64,000 bases of DNA from Emiliania huxleyi CCMP1516 (taxonomy: Eukaryota > Haptophyta > Isochrysidales > Noelaerhabdaceae), in NCBI RefSeq assembly GCF_000372725.1, contig NW_005198966.1, positions 1,489,507 to 1,553,506 of the forward strand, read 5' to 3'. The position numbers were made by a program, and so were the translations under genes. Under the pieces are notes generated by a model, which searched no databases, was not told the DNA's origin, and was given only the letters and a program-made list of their open reading frames with translations. This document shows, piece by piece, positions 37,074 through 46,047 of this stretch (the stretch's first letter is position 1; each line of letters opens with the position of its first letter).

Positions 37074-38996
37074 ATGCTCTCCCTGCACATCCTGGCCGAG
37101 ACTTTCGTCGCCGCTCCGCGTGCGCCCGCCTCCTCATCTCACGCCCGCGGCGGCGGGCCGCCTGCGATGGCGGCCGGCGAGCCTCCGCATGTCGCTGTGG
37201 TCGGCGCTGGATGGGGTGGATGGGCCGCTGCACAGACGCTGGTCGAGAATGGCTGCCGCGTGACGCTGCTCGACTCTCTGCCCGACCCGACCGGGGAGAC
37301 TCCGTACCTCACGCCGACTGGCAAGCCGTTCGAGGCCGGCACCCGCGGCTTCTGGAAGGACTACCCCAACATCGAGGCGCTCACGCGGTCGCTCGGGCTG
37401 CGGGAGGAGGATGTCTTCACGCCCTTCACGAACTCGTCCTTCTACTCGCCCGACGGGCTCGAGGCGACGGCGCCCGTCTTCTCGTCGACGAACCTCCCCT
37501 TCTCCGACGCGCCGCTGCCCGAGCTGCCCTCGCCTCTCGGCCAGGTCCTCGCGACGTTTCAGCTCTTCGAGCGGATCCCGGTGCCTGACCGGGTGACGGT
37601 GCTCGGGCTGCTGTACGCGACGATCGACTTCACGCGGGACGAGGAGGCGTTTCGCGCGTACGACCGCATGACCGCGCACGAGCTCTTCCTCCGCATGGGC
37701 ATCTCGGAGCGCTTCGTCCGCGACTTTCTCAAGCCGACCCTGCTCATCGGCCTCTTCAAGCCACCCGAGGAGCTCTCGGCGGCGGTGGCGATGGAGCTGC
37801 TCTACTTTTACGCGCTCGCCCACCAGACCTCCTTCGACGTGCGCTGGATCCGCTACCCCTCCATCTCCGAGCTGCTCATCGCTCCCCTCGCCCGCTCCCT
37901 CCTGGCAAAGACTCTCCCGCCCGCCGGAGAGGCCGCCGGAGAGGCGGGCGGCGGGCCCGGCGGGGAGGATAGCGGGGCCGGCGAGGCGGACGGAGCGGGC
38001 GGGGCCCCCGCGCTGACGGTGCTGGGCGGCAGCCGCGTGCAGAGCGTGCAGCTGGACGCCGCTGGCAAGGTGAGCGGGCTGAGCTACGCGAGCCGCGGAG
38101 GGAGCGAGGCGCTGACCGGCCTGAACGGCTGCGTGCTCGCGCTCGGCTCAAAGGGGATGAGCGGCGTGGTGGGCGGCTCGCCCGAGCTGGCGCGCGCGGC
38201 GCCGGAGCTCTGCAAGGCGGCCTCGCTCGGCGGCATCGACGTGATAGCTTGCCGCCTCTGGCTCGACACCACCGTCGAGACGCGCACGCCCGCTAACGTG
38301 TTTTCGCGCTTCGAGGCGCTGCGCGGCGCGGGCGGCACTTTCTTCATGCTCGACCAGCTGCAGGGTCCGGCGTACGGCGGCGGCGACGAGGCGCTGCGCG
38401 CGCTGTGGGGCGGCGACGAGCCGCAGGGCTCCGTGGTCGCATGCGACTTTTACAACTCTGGCGCGTCTGGATGGGCTTGCCAGCGGGCCAGAGATGCAGC
38501 GCACGTCTCACCTGCCCCTCCCCCCCCGACCCCCACAGGAGCGCTCATGGGTCTGTCGGACGAGGACGTCGTCGCCACGCTGATGGAGGACCTGCTGCCC
38601 GCGGCCGTGCCCGGCTTCTCGCGGGCGAACGTCGTCGACTCGTTCGTCGCCCGCTACCCCGGCGCCGTCTCCTGGTTCTCGCCCGGATCGTTCGACAAGC
38701 GGCCGCCGCTGCAGACGCGCGTGCCGAACCTGGTCTGCGCCGGCGATTGGGTGCGCATGGGCGAGTTCGAGCACGGCGCAAAGGGGCTGTGCCAGGAGAG
38801 GGCCTACGTGAGCGGCATCGAGGCGGCCAACGCGCTCGCGCGCAGCGGCGCGCTGGGCGTGCGCAACAACCGAGTGCGGCAGGTCAGCCCGGTGCGCGAC
38901 GACGAGCCGCAGGTGGTGGCGGGCCGCGCCATCAACAAGCAGATCTACGACTCGCTGCTCAAGCCGCTCGGCCTCGACAAGCTGCTCGTGCGCTGA
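37074..38996 (+). CDS. FAD-dependent amine-oxidase / carotenoid-desaturase-like protein
   Basis: Starts at ATG 37074. Residues ~40-65 carry the ADP-binding motif VAVVGAGWGGWAAAQ with acidic LLD at the end of beta-2. The end has the second FAD contact region CAGDWVRMGEFEHGAKGL...ERAYVSGIEAANALA, as in phytoene/zeta-carotene desaturases and related amine oxidases. The N-terminal ~30 residues before the motif could be a plastid-targeting sequence. A 78-bp GC-AG intron (38461-38538) is a multiple of three and has no stop, so it can be read through. Removing it gives FYNSGALMGLSDEDVV and a 614-residue protein. The middle has a Gly/Ala/Glu-rich insert around 37920-38010. Substrate cannot be assigned; zeta-carotene-desaturase-like is the nearest family from memory. 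Confidence 0.82.
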   Translation: MLSLHILAETFVAAPRAPASSSHARGGGPPAMAAGEPPHVAVVGAGWGGWAAAQTLVENGCRVTLLDSLPDPTGETPYLTPTGKPFEAGTRGFWKDYPNIEALTRSLGLREEDVFTPFTNSSFYSPDGLEATAPVFSSTNLPFSDAPLPELPSPLGQVLATFQLFERIPVPDRVTVLGLLYATIDFTRDEEAFRAYDRMTAHELFLRMGISERFVRDFLKPTLLIGLFKPPEELSAAVAMELLYFYALAHQTSFDVRWIRYPSISELLIAPLARSLLAKTLPPAGEAAGEAGGGPGGEDSGAGEADGAGGAPALTVLGGSRVQSVQLDAAGKVSGLSYASRGGSEALTGLNGCVLALGSKGMSGVVGGSPELARAAPELCKAASLGGIDVIACRLWLDTTVETRTPANVFSRFEALRGAGGTFFMLDQLQGPAYGGGDEALRALWGGDEPQGSVVACDFYNSGASGWACQRARDAAHVSPAPPPPTPTGALMGLSDEDVVATLMEDLLPAAVPGFSRANVVDSFVARYPGAVSWFSPGSFDKRPPLQTRVPNLVCAGDWVRMGEFEHGAKGLCQERAYVSGIEAANALARSGALGVRNNRVRQVSPVRDDEPQVVAGRAINKQIYDSLLKPLGLDKLLVR

Positions 38997-39302
38997 GAAG
39001 GGCCGCGCGCGGTGGACTTATTTAAAGTACTGTGTAATGAAATCTCTCTAATGTCTCTGTGGAGTCTGGTGGCATGCTCTCGTTGCACGTTGGAGCACTT
39101 GGTCTTTGGAGTGCGGTCAGTAACCTTCCCATAAGTTAACGCATAAGGGAAGACGACGCAAAGGTTTTTAAAAAGAATTCTTCGAAAAAAGAACTGCGAG
39201 AATTGCTCGGCGTCGGCTGTAACACAGGTACACCACGGGAGCCGTGACACAGGTACACCACGACAGTGTCCCTCGGCTCGCCCGTCGCGCATCCAGACCT
39301 CC
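38997..39302. other. Short intergenic
   Basis: Includes an inverted R1 fragment at 39088-39120 (GGAGCACTTGG...GGAGTGCGGTC) and a small duplicated ACACAGGTACACCACG near 39222-39262. Likely 3'UTR and promoter. Confidence 0.55.
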
Positions 39303-41184
39303 ATGGACGACGTTCGGCACGCGCGCTTGTTTCAGAGGACCTTCGAGCGACGCAAGCGGCGGCAGGCGGACGTCAAGGCGTCCCGGCCCGCCGCGGCCAA
39401 AGAGAATGTCGCGGCGGCCACTCTGAAGCCGCAAAAGGCACGAAAGCGGGCAAAGAAGACCGCGGGCGCCAGGGCGATCGCGCCGCCGCAGGTCGAGGAG
39501 GAGCAGGCCGAGCTGCCGGCACGGATACGCAGCCAGGTGGAGTACTTCGCCCGCCTCGACCGCACCGTCCTCGAGACCGACGCCGACGTGGAGCCTGCGG
39601 AGCAGCAGCAGCGAGTCGGCCAGCCAGCCGTCCCCACGCCGCCGCCGCCGGTGGCGGTGGCGCAGGCCCCCGCCGAGGCAGAGCGGGATCCCCTCTCGGA
39701 CCCCTCGGCTGCCGCAGACGCCGCCGAGGTGAGCAGCCAGGTCTCTGCCACCGAGTCGGTGGCCGGCTCTTCTGTCGCAGGCGGCTTGGCGGATCTCTTG
39801 CAGGAGGAGGGCGAGGAGGAGGATGGGGAGGCTGCGAGCTGTGGCGCGGCGGCGGCGGGGAGCGACGCGGAGGGGGAGAAGGAGGGCAAGGAGGACATGG
39901 AGGGCGAGGAGAAGATGGAGGCGTCTCTTGCAGAGGCGTCTCTTGTAGAGGCGTCTCCTGCAGAGGGTGCTGTGTCTCTTGCTGTGGCGCGAGGCGACAG
40001 CTTCCGCCTGGCGGACGCGGCCTCGGTAGGCAAGAAGAGGGGCGAGGAGGAGGCGGGCGAGGGGGAGGAGGCGGGCGAGGATGGGGGAGGCGCCGCCCGC
40101 ACGCCTCTCGCCGGCCGCACGCCGGTTGAGCCGACCACGCGCCAGGGCGCGCGAGCGGCGGGTCCGCCGCCGCCTGCCGCCGCCGCAGGCGACGGCGTGC
40201 ACTCCGATGACACGTCCACGAGACGTCCACGACACGTCCACGAGGTGCCCCTCAGGCGACAGCATCTACGAGCTCCTCCTCTCTCGCGCGCGCGAGGTCG
40301 ACCGGGCGATGGCGGGCTGCCGGCCGGGTCACGTCGCGGACACGTCCCACGACACGTCCCTAGGTCGACCGGGCGATGGCGCGCGAGTTGCCGGCCGGGT
40401 ATCGGTTTGAGGAGTGTCGCGAGTGGGGCCACCCGGGCCTCGCGGCGCTGATGGCGCAGTTCGCGGAGGAGGACCCGAACCGGATCGGTCCCTCCTCGGC
40501 TGGGGTGCGGACGCGGCCTGATAGCGACCTGATAGCGACCTCCTCCCCCCCGGCAGACGCCCCGCCCTCCTGCCCCCCTCCCCCCTCTTCGCCCCCTCCC
40601 TCAGCCGCGTCGCCCCGCCCTCCTCCCAGGCCGAGCCCCTCGGCGGTCAGCAGCACGTCCTCCTCCTCCTGCGCGGCACCGAGGCCGTCGGGTACGCCTA
40701 CGGCACCCGCCACCACGCAGGCAAGCTGGACAGCCCCGTCGGCGTCAGAGCCTCTCGGACCCCTCTCGGCACCCCCGCCCGGTGGGCCCTCCCCCCCCCC
40801 CCCCCCCAGGCTCGCTGCTCGACGGCCCGCGGCTCCACCACCTCTTCCTGCGCCGCGACCTGCGGCGCAAGGGGCTCGGGCTCGGCCGCAAGCTGCTGCT
40901 GCGCTGGTGTGAGGGCGTGCCGCCGCAGTACCGCGCCTTCGGCGTCAACTCGCCAAACGAGCTGATGAGGCGCGTGCTCGGCAGGCGAGCCGCCCACCGC
41001 CTTAAGCCCACACCCGCCCGTCAGGCGCACGCACACACCACCCCATCCCCCGACTCCGCAGCCCCGCCGCAGCTCACGCCGCGACTGTGCCGCCAGGCTG
41101 GGAGGCAAGCACCTCGCAGGCCACGACGAGCGGGACGGCTGCGGGCAGAGCGTGGGCTACTACCTGCTGAAGCAGCCGGAGTAG
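39303..41184 (+). CDS. GNAT-family N-acetyltransferase with long low-complexity N-terminus
   Basis: Six exons: 39303-40188, 40256-40296, 40364-40504, 40630-40741, 40810-40984, 41097-41184, giving about 480 residues. The first ~295 residues are basic then acidic low complexity (RKRRQADVKASRP, LQEEGEEEDGEAAS), suggesting a nuclear protein. The catalytic part starts SIYELLLSRAREVDRAMARE and includes HVLLLLRGTEAVGYAYGTRH. The acetyl-CoA loop reads LFLRRDLRRKGLGLGRKLLL (R-x-x-G-x-G type). Then come FGVNSPNELMRRVLGR and the end CGQSVGYYLLKQPE. Introns 1 and 2 are both 67 bp and flanked by direct repeats. Intron 2's repeat GTCGACCGGGCGATGGCG is exact. Substrate unknown. Exon ends rest on frame and motif continuity. 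Confidence 0.8.
40189..40255 (+). other. 67-bp intron, introner-like
   Basis: GC donor. CAGGCGAC(G/A)GC spans both junctions. Interior repeats CGTCCACGA(C/G)ACGTCCACGA, sharing the GACACGTCC core with the next intron and with 5070-5148. Confidence 0.75.
40297..40363 (+). other. 67-bp intron flanked by exact 18-bp direct repeat
   Basis: GTCGACCGGGCGATGGCG starts both the intron (40297-40314) and the next exon (40364-40381), each preceded by AG. Near the acceptor it reads GGACACGTCCCACGACACGT then CCCTAG. Confidence 0.85.
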
Positions 41185-41564
41185 CCTCTCCTCGCTGCGC
41201 CTATAGACACAAGGCTGGTGTGCGCGGGGGTCTCACACGGCGCTCGTGAGCGTGCCGAACCCGTCGACTAGCTTTCCGCTGGCGGCACGATGTCCCATTT
41301 TTCGTGTTGAATAAGAATCGGGCGCGGGCATGCGCCATGGAAGCGTGCATGGTCCATGGTCCATGGAAGCGTAAGAGTTTTAGACATTAGAGATAGAAGT
41401 TGAAGAAGAACGTGATTTTCCCCCTGAGCCCTCTCCCTCTCCCCCTCTCTCCGTCTCTCTGTGTTTGTTGTTTGTTGCTCTGTTTTTTTTTTGCTCGTCT
41501 CAAAAGAAATAAATAAATAATAAAAATACACAAGAGGATGGGAGGACGGCAAAAAGTAAAAGAA

Positions 41565-42300
41565 AGAAAACAGACAACCCAAGGGAGGGATGTGGGAGTA
41601 ATACGGCACGCCGCCACCACACAGGGATTTTAAGGAGAGGAGTGTGGTGGTGCTAGCCGTCGCCCACCCTTGGGCGTCTGCCTCTTCCTATGTCTCTTTT
41701 CGCAGTCCCTCGCCGCTTCTCGCTGCAACCTTCAAAAGCTTCATGCCACCTTCGCGGTCGTCCCACTCTCGTCGTTCTCCCTCCTGTCGCTTCATCCTCT
41801 GTCGCGTCGCTCTCCTCTGCCTCGTTCTGCTGCGCCGCCGCTGTCCGCCGATCCCTTGCTCTCGCGGCTTTTTCTCGGCGCAAAAAAAAGAACGAAAGAA
41901 AACAGACAACCCAAGGGAGGGATGGGAGGACGGCACGCCGCCACCACACAGGGATTTTAAGGAGAGGAGTGTGGTGCTAGCCGTCGCCCACCCTCGGGCG
42001 TCTACCACTTCCTATCTCTCTTCGCAGTTTCTCACCAATTCTCGCAGCGACCTTCATGTCACCTCTCGTTCTTCTCACTCTCGTCCTCGTTCTCTCTCCC
42101 CTGCTGTTTCATCCTCTGACTCATCGCTCTCCTCGGCCTCGTTCTGAGACGCCGCTGCCGTCTGCCTTGCTCTCGCTGCTTCTCTCGCCGCTCTGCGTAA
42201 CTCCGCCCTCCTCCGCTCGCGGCATAATTTGGCCCCTCGAGTTTATCGAGCTCCCCTCGCGCAAGGACCACATTTCTGACTCCCACTCCGATTGTTTCGC
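41565..42300 (+). repeat. Two tandem copies of dispersed repeat R2
   Basis: AACCCAAGGGAGGGATG, CACGCCGCCACCACACAGGG, TTTTAAGGAGAGGAGTGTGG and CTAGCCGTCGCCCACCCT occur in both copies in the same order. The first copy lacks the final TCGAGTTTATCGAGCTCCCC / CAAGGACCACATTTCTGACT block. Confidence 0.88.
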
Positions 42301-42348
42301 GCCCATGTCTGTATGGCAATCGAAGCTGCCTTCCCCACTACCTGTAGT

Positions 42349-43164
42349 TCACTCGTCACCTCTCCCGCGAGCTCCCCCCTCTTTCTTTCGGGTATGGAGT
42401 CTGTCAGTGCTGGCAGCGTGCAGGCAGGCAATCACGGGCGCTATTTTGTCGTACGCCTCTTCGGTGAGCGCTCCAAATCTAGACCCTATTGCCTTTAAGG
42501 AGGTTGCTCTCGCGCGTCTCAAGGATGTCGCCGTGTCTTTTGATTCAGGCGCCTCCCGTTCGACTCTTGCTGTCGCCCTCGCCGTGTGTTTGTCAAGCTT
42601 CCGCATGAAGTGACGCGCCTCTTCCTTATTTCCAGCGCAGCTGCCACTCAGTACGTGCGCCAACGACGCCTGTGGCGGCTCACTGTCTTCTTGTGTCCAG
42701 TCGTCCCAGTCTCTCCGTTCTCCGATTCTCCTCCTTGCCTCACGCGCCTCTTTTGCGGCCGCATCCCTAGCCGCCTTGCACGCTCTGCATCCCCAAAACG
42801 CACTCCTCGTGGCGGGGCCCCTCATTCCCCGTTTCTTTTCCCCCTCCAGAATGCGCCTGTGGTGTGCACCGTGTGGCACCCCTACCTGTTGTCTCACCCT
42901 GGCTCCCAAGATCGTTTTGGTCGTCACATTGTGACCCCCGACGTCGTCAAATGTCGCTCGTCTGTCCTTCCCCCCATTCTCATCTGGCAATCTCATCTTA
43001 TTGTCCCATGGTGTTTGAGGCTGGCTACCGCCACTTCGCTCCACAACCGTCCCGCCACCCCTGCCGTGTGCGATCCCGGCCTCACCTTCTACCCTTATAA
43101 GTCTCTCGTGTCGGCGCCGACGCTCTTTTAACGTAGAACGTCCCAGCTGAACACCGCCCGCCAC
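42349..43164 (-). CDS. Hypothetical 271-residue open frame next to R2 repeats
   Basis: Ends in a stop at 42349; starts near 43164. Composition is mixed and charged (RRRHERLIRVEGEAG; HFMRKLDKHTARATARVERE; FGALTEEAYDKIAPVIACLH), with an Ala/Arg helix in the middle. It is less GC-biased at third positions than nearby genes. It resembles no family I recognise; it could be a relic of a mobile element adjoining R2, or chance. The opposite strand is also open for long stretches. Confidence 0.3.
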   Translation of the reverse strand: MAGGVQLGRSTLKERRRRHERLIRVEGEAGIAHGRGGGTVVERSGGSQPQTPWDNKMRLPDENGGKDRRATFDDVGGHNVTTKTILGARVRQQVGVPHGAHHRRILEGEKKRGMRGPATRSAFWGCRACKAARDAAAKEAREARRRIGERRDWDDWTQEDSEPPQASLAHVLSGSCAGNKEEARHFMRKLDKHTARATARVEREAPESKDTATSLRRARATSLKAIGSRFGALTEEAYDKIAPVIACLHAASTDRLHTRKKEGGARGRGDE

Positions 43165-43418
43165 GATCGATCAGTCCACAATCGTCGGCCCGCAGCGACC
43201 CGCAGCGATGGATGCCGCCGCCCCCCCGGCCCTACGGCCGACGCGCCGATGCACGACCGGCCTCCGTGGGATTTCGTAATAAATAAATAATAAAGGGCAC
43301 GCCAAACGAGGGGTGGGAGAAGAATTTTTTTTTGTGCCTCATACGGCGAGGTTTCTTTTGGAGCCCGGCAAAACCTCGTCGTCGTCCACTCCAGCTCGCG
43401 TTTCAGGTCCGCGCAGTT

Positions 43419-44042
43419 ATGCCACCCGGCCGCGTTGCGACAGCTGGAGGCGGCGTGGGTGGCGCCGACTTCAGTGGCAGCGACGACAGTGAATCTGAGG
43501 AGGGCCGCCACTGGAGCGACGAGAGCGAGGCAGAGGAGGGCGGCGAGGAGGAGAGTGGCGACGAGAGCAGTGGCGAGAGCGGCGATGCGCCGGCTGGGAC
43601 ATCGGAGGCGGCTAAAGCGCGGAAGCGCCAGAAGCAGTGGGAGCGCAAGCACTTTGTGGTCACAACCAAAGGAGCCAAAGGCGGCACAGTCTACAGGACC
43701 GAGCTGCTCCCAGACTACTCCTTCCACACGCGGGAGGGGTTTGAGCAGTTTCTTGCCGGCAATAAGTTTCAGAAGCTGCTCGCCGAGTGCCGCAAGGGCA
43801 TGCGCACCCACAACGACAACGAGCGGCTCAAGGCCAAGGCTCAGGCGCGCAGGGCGCGCGCGTCAAAGCGGAGGACGTTGAAGAAGCGCGAGCACAGGGA
43901 GAGGAGGAAAAAGCAGAGCAGTTCCCTCGAGGAGGATGAGATCGCAAGGCGCAAGGAGGCGTTTCAGGCAAAGAAGGCGAGGCGGCTCGCGCGCAAGGAG
44001 GCCGCGACGAGGGCCCTGGGCGCCCCGAGCGGAGCGGCATGA
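43419..44042 (+). CDS. Acidic/basic hypothetical protein (nucleolar-like composition)
   Basis: The most likely start is ATG 43419 (MPPGRVATAGGG); an upstream in-frame stretch from 43332 is not needed. The first ~70 residues are Ser/Glu/Asp-rich (GSDDSESEEGRHWSDESEAE). The middle ~60 residues look folded: KHFVVTTKGAKGGTVYRTEL, LPDYSFHTREGFEQFLAGNK, FQKLLAECRKGMRTHNDNER. The last ~70 are Arg/Lys/Ala-rich, probably one long charged helix (RRTLKKREHRERRKKQSS). This plan fits an RNA- or ribosome-assembly-associated protein, but no domain is recognised. Stop at 44040-44042. Confidence 0.65.
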   Translation: MPPGRVATAGGGVGGADFSGSDDSESEEGRHWSDESEAEEGGEEESGDESSGESGDAPAGTSEAAKARKRQKQWERKHFVVTTKGAKGGTVYRTELLPDYSFHTREGFEQFLAGNKFQKLLAECRKGMRTHNDNERLKAKAQARRARASKRRTLKKREHRERRKKQSSSLEEDEIARRKEAFQAKKARRLARKEAATRALGAPSGAA

Positions 44043-44422
44043 CATGGCGCCATAAAGCCGTACCACACGGCAGCACGTTTGTGAGGCTTCGTACGTGGAT
44101 ACTGCTACATGTTTATCTCTCTCTCGAATGTCTCATTCAAATATGTAGGTGAATAGATGAATCCGGACCGTGAATCCCGTGAAGAGTCGGACACCAGACA
44201 CGCTCCTCGCGAGAGAGCCCCCGCGGCGCGCGACTTGCCCCCCGCCGCTCGGAACTATGTCCACTTGGCAAGCGGAAGCGACGTGGCCCACCGCTCGGAA
44301 CTATGTCCACGCAATGTGGGCTTGCTAGAGCGTCGCTGAGAGAATGACCACCAATACGAAAAGCGTTCCAGAATCTCGGCACACGATCTGCGATGGCCTT
44401 TGAGCTGTCGCCTGTCGCCGAG
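44043..44422. other. Intergenic between convergent genes
   Basis: 380 bp; CGCTCGGAACTATGTCCAC occurs twice (about 44247 and 44292), a 45-bp-spaced tandem duplication. No gene seen. Confidence 0.6.
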
Positions 44423-44887
44423 CTAGAGGCAGGGTAGGCAGGGGCAGCACGAATTTGCGCAGATTTCGTAGGGGAGCAGCGCCACGGAGCAGCAGACGCA
44501 GAAGGCGCAGGTGAGGCAGAATGTCAGGAGAAAGGCCAGTACACCGACCAGGGTGTATGTTGCATAAATAGCTGGTGAGATCGTCGACACGTACTGTCGG
44601 AACCGGTCCACGGTAGGGTCAAGGCTGTCCCGGACGCCCTCGCCGACTGCAGACTCGACCACCGTGTCCTCGGACGCAACACCCCAGAGCCTCCGCACGT
44701 GAAACCCCACCCATGCTGGGAGGACCTCAAGCTCAGTCAGCTCTCTGCGGTGCGCGCCCGCCGAGGGGACCAACTGCTCAGGCTCGTCGAGCGAGCCAGC
44801 GGCGATGCTGCGTTCCTGCGGAGTTGCCAAGGCTGCACACCCTGTCACTATCAAGCCGACAGCCAACGCTAGCGCCGCTCGACCCAT
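44423..44887 (-). CDS. Small secreted/membrane protein with Cys-rich tail (paralogue 1)
   Basis: ATG 44887..44885 gives a signal peptide MGRAALALAVGLIVTGCAAL. A luminal segment of ~80 residues follows, then LDPTVDRFRQYVSTISPAIY, a transmembrane stretch ATYTLVGVLAFLLTFCLTCA with FCVCCSVA, and the end LLPYEICANSCCPCLPCL. Length 154 residues. The last ~65 residues align with the divergent neighbour at 45018-45401. Several Cys at the membrane face suggest palmitoylation or metal binding (inference). Family unknown to me. Confidence 0.85.
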   Translation of the reverse strand: MGRAALALAVGLIVTGCAALATPQERSIAAGSLDEPEQLVPSAGAHRRELTELEVLPAWVGFHVRRLWGVASEDTVVESAVGEGVRDSLDPTVDRFRQYVSTISPAIYATYTLVGVLAFLLTFCLTCAFCVCCSVALLPYEICANSCCPCLPCL

Positions 44888-45017
44888 CGTATGTAGCTGT
44901 GGCGACGGGCGGCGCCTATTCGGCGCCCTTTTGGCCGGAATACTGAATTTGGATTTGCCGACGGCGCAACTTGTAAACGCGCGCCAATTTGCCCGGCTCC
45001 TCCCCATCGCTACTACC
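44888..45017. promoter_or_regulatory. 130-bp bidirectional promoter region between paralogues
   Basis: Separates two head-to-head start codons. GC-rich with no TATA box seen; contains TATTCGGCGCCCTTTTGGCC and GGATTTGCCGACGGCGC. Both 5'UTRs must also fit here, so core promoter elements are very compact. Confidence 0.6.
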
Positions 45018-45401
45018 ATGGTGCGCGTCGCGGCCGTCGTCCTCAGCTTGTTTGTGATCGGAGGCGCTTACCAGGTGCGTGCGCTGGACGTCTCGCGCCA
45101 CGCTGCTGCGATGGAGCTCGACGAGGCCGAGCCGCACATGCAAATGCCTTCGGCCGGGGCCGCCGGCTCGCCAGACGTGCTGCGCAAGCTGCAAGAGATG
45201 GACCCCGAGGTGGAGCGATTTGCCGGGTACATTGCGACCGTTACGCCCGCGATCTTTGCGACGTACACCCTCCTTGGCTCTCTCGGTTGCTTCCTGATGT
45301 TCTGCTTCACCTGCGCTTTCACCGCATGCTGCACAATCGCGCTGCTGCCGTACGAGATCTGCACGGGGAACAGCTGCTGCCCGTGCCTCCCCTGCCTCTA
45401 G
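45018..45401 (+). CDS. Small secreted/membrane protein with Cys-rich tail (paralogue 2)
   Basis: ATG 45018 gives a signal peptide MVRVAAVVLSLFVIGGAYQV. A short luminal segment follows, then MDPEVERFAGYIATVTPAIF, the transmembrane stretch ATYTLLGSLGCFLMFCFTCA, and the end LLPYEICTGNSCCPCLPCL. Length 127 residues. Compared with paralogue 1 the N-terminal segment is shorter and unrelated, while the DP-x-V-x-RF...LLPYEIC...CCPCLPCL module is strongly conserved. The pair arose by inverted duplication around a shared promoter (inference). Confidence 0.87.
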   Translation: MVRVAAVVLSLFVIGGAYQVRALDVSRHAAAMELDEAEPHMQMPSAGAAGSPDVLRKLQEMDPEVERFAGYIATVTPAIFATYTLLGSLGCFLMFCFTCAFTACCTIALLPYEICTGNSCCPCLPCL

Positions 45402-46047
45402 AGCAGGGTGCTAGTGTCGCCTTCCATGCTATTTTGGTCAAGTTCCACGCGAGCTGACGACGGGTGGCATGAGGCGGCTACCTGGCATGAGCAAAGCACA
45501 CAGGCCGCAACGCAAACCCTCCTATCCTCTCCCTTATATTGCCCAGCCTGCCAGGCAGGATGTACAAAGGGCGAAATATTTGTCAGCCCCCCGTCTGCAT
45601 TGCTCAATTTGTTTGCGCAGTTTGTCAGTGGGTTGTGGTCGTGTGTGTCTGGGGGCGGGGCACCCTGTGTTTCGTTGTTGCGTCTGTCGCGCCGCCGCGC
45701 GGGGGACAGGCGCTGCACCCGCAACCGCTAACCTTTTGCCAGAGCCGCGTGGCACCGTACTCGCAGCGTTTGTCATGCTGTCTGCAAAATGTCCACAGCT
45801 GTCTCTGGGCGGCATCTTGAGTGTCGTTCCGCTTAATACACACCACTGACTCAGAGCGAGACTCGCGGCGCGCGCGCCCCCCGCCCATCGAGGGGGGACT
45901 CATAGAGCAGAGAGATGCCCGTCGGCGACTAGCCGGCATCACACGAGGCAAAGACGCCAGGAGGGCGAGCGTCGCACGGCGCCCACCTCGCGCGAGTTGA
46001 GGTTGGAAGCGCGGCGGTGGACCTGCTGCTGCCGTCCAATAGCCTCG
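45402..46047. other. Intergenic, no gene recognised
   Basis: 3' flanks of paralogue 2 and of the convergent P450-like gene. Frames on both strands lack domain support. Confidence 0.55.

Larger units (their letters stand above)
41185..43418. other. Intergenic with tandem R2 repeats
   Basis: Tandem R2 copies at 41565-41887 and 41888-42300, followed by an unassigned minus-strand open frame (42349-43164). AT-rich tracts (AAATAAAT) lie near 41505-41520 and 43275-43295. Confidence 0.55.

Noticed and set aside
39332..40432. Minus-strand 366-residue frame
   Set aside because: Shadow of the GNAT gene's low-complexity N-terminus.
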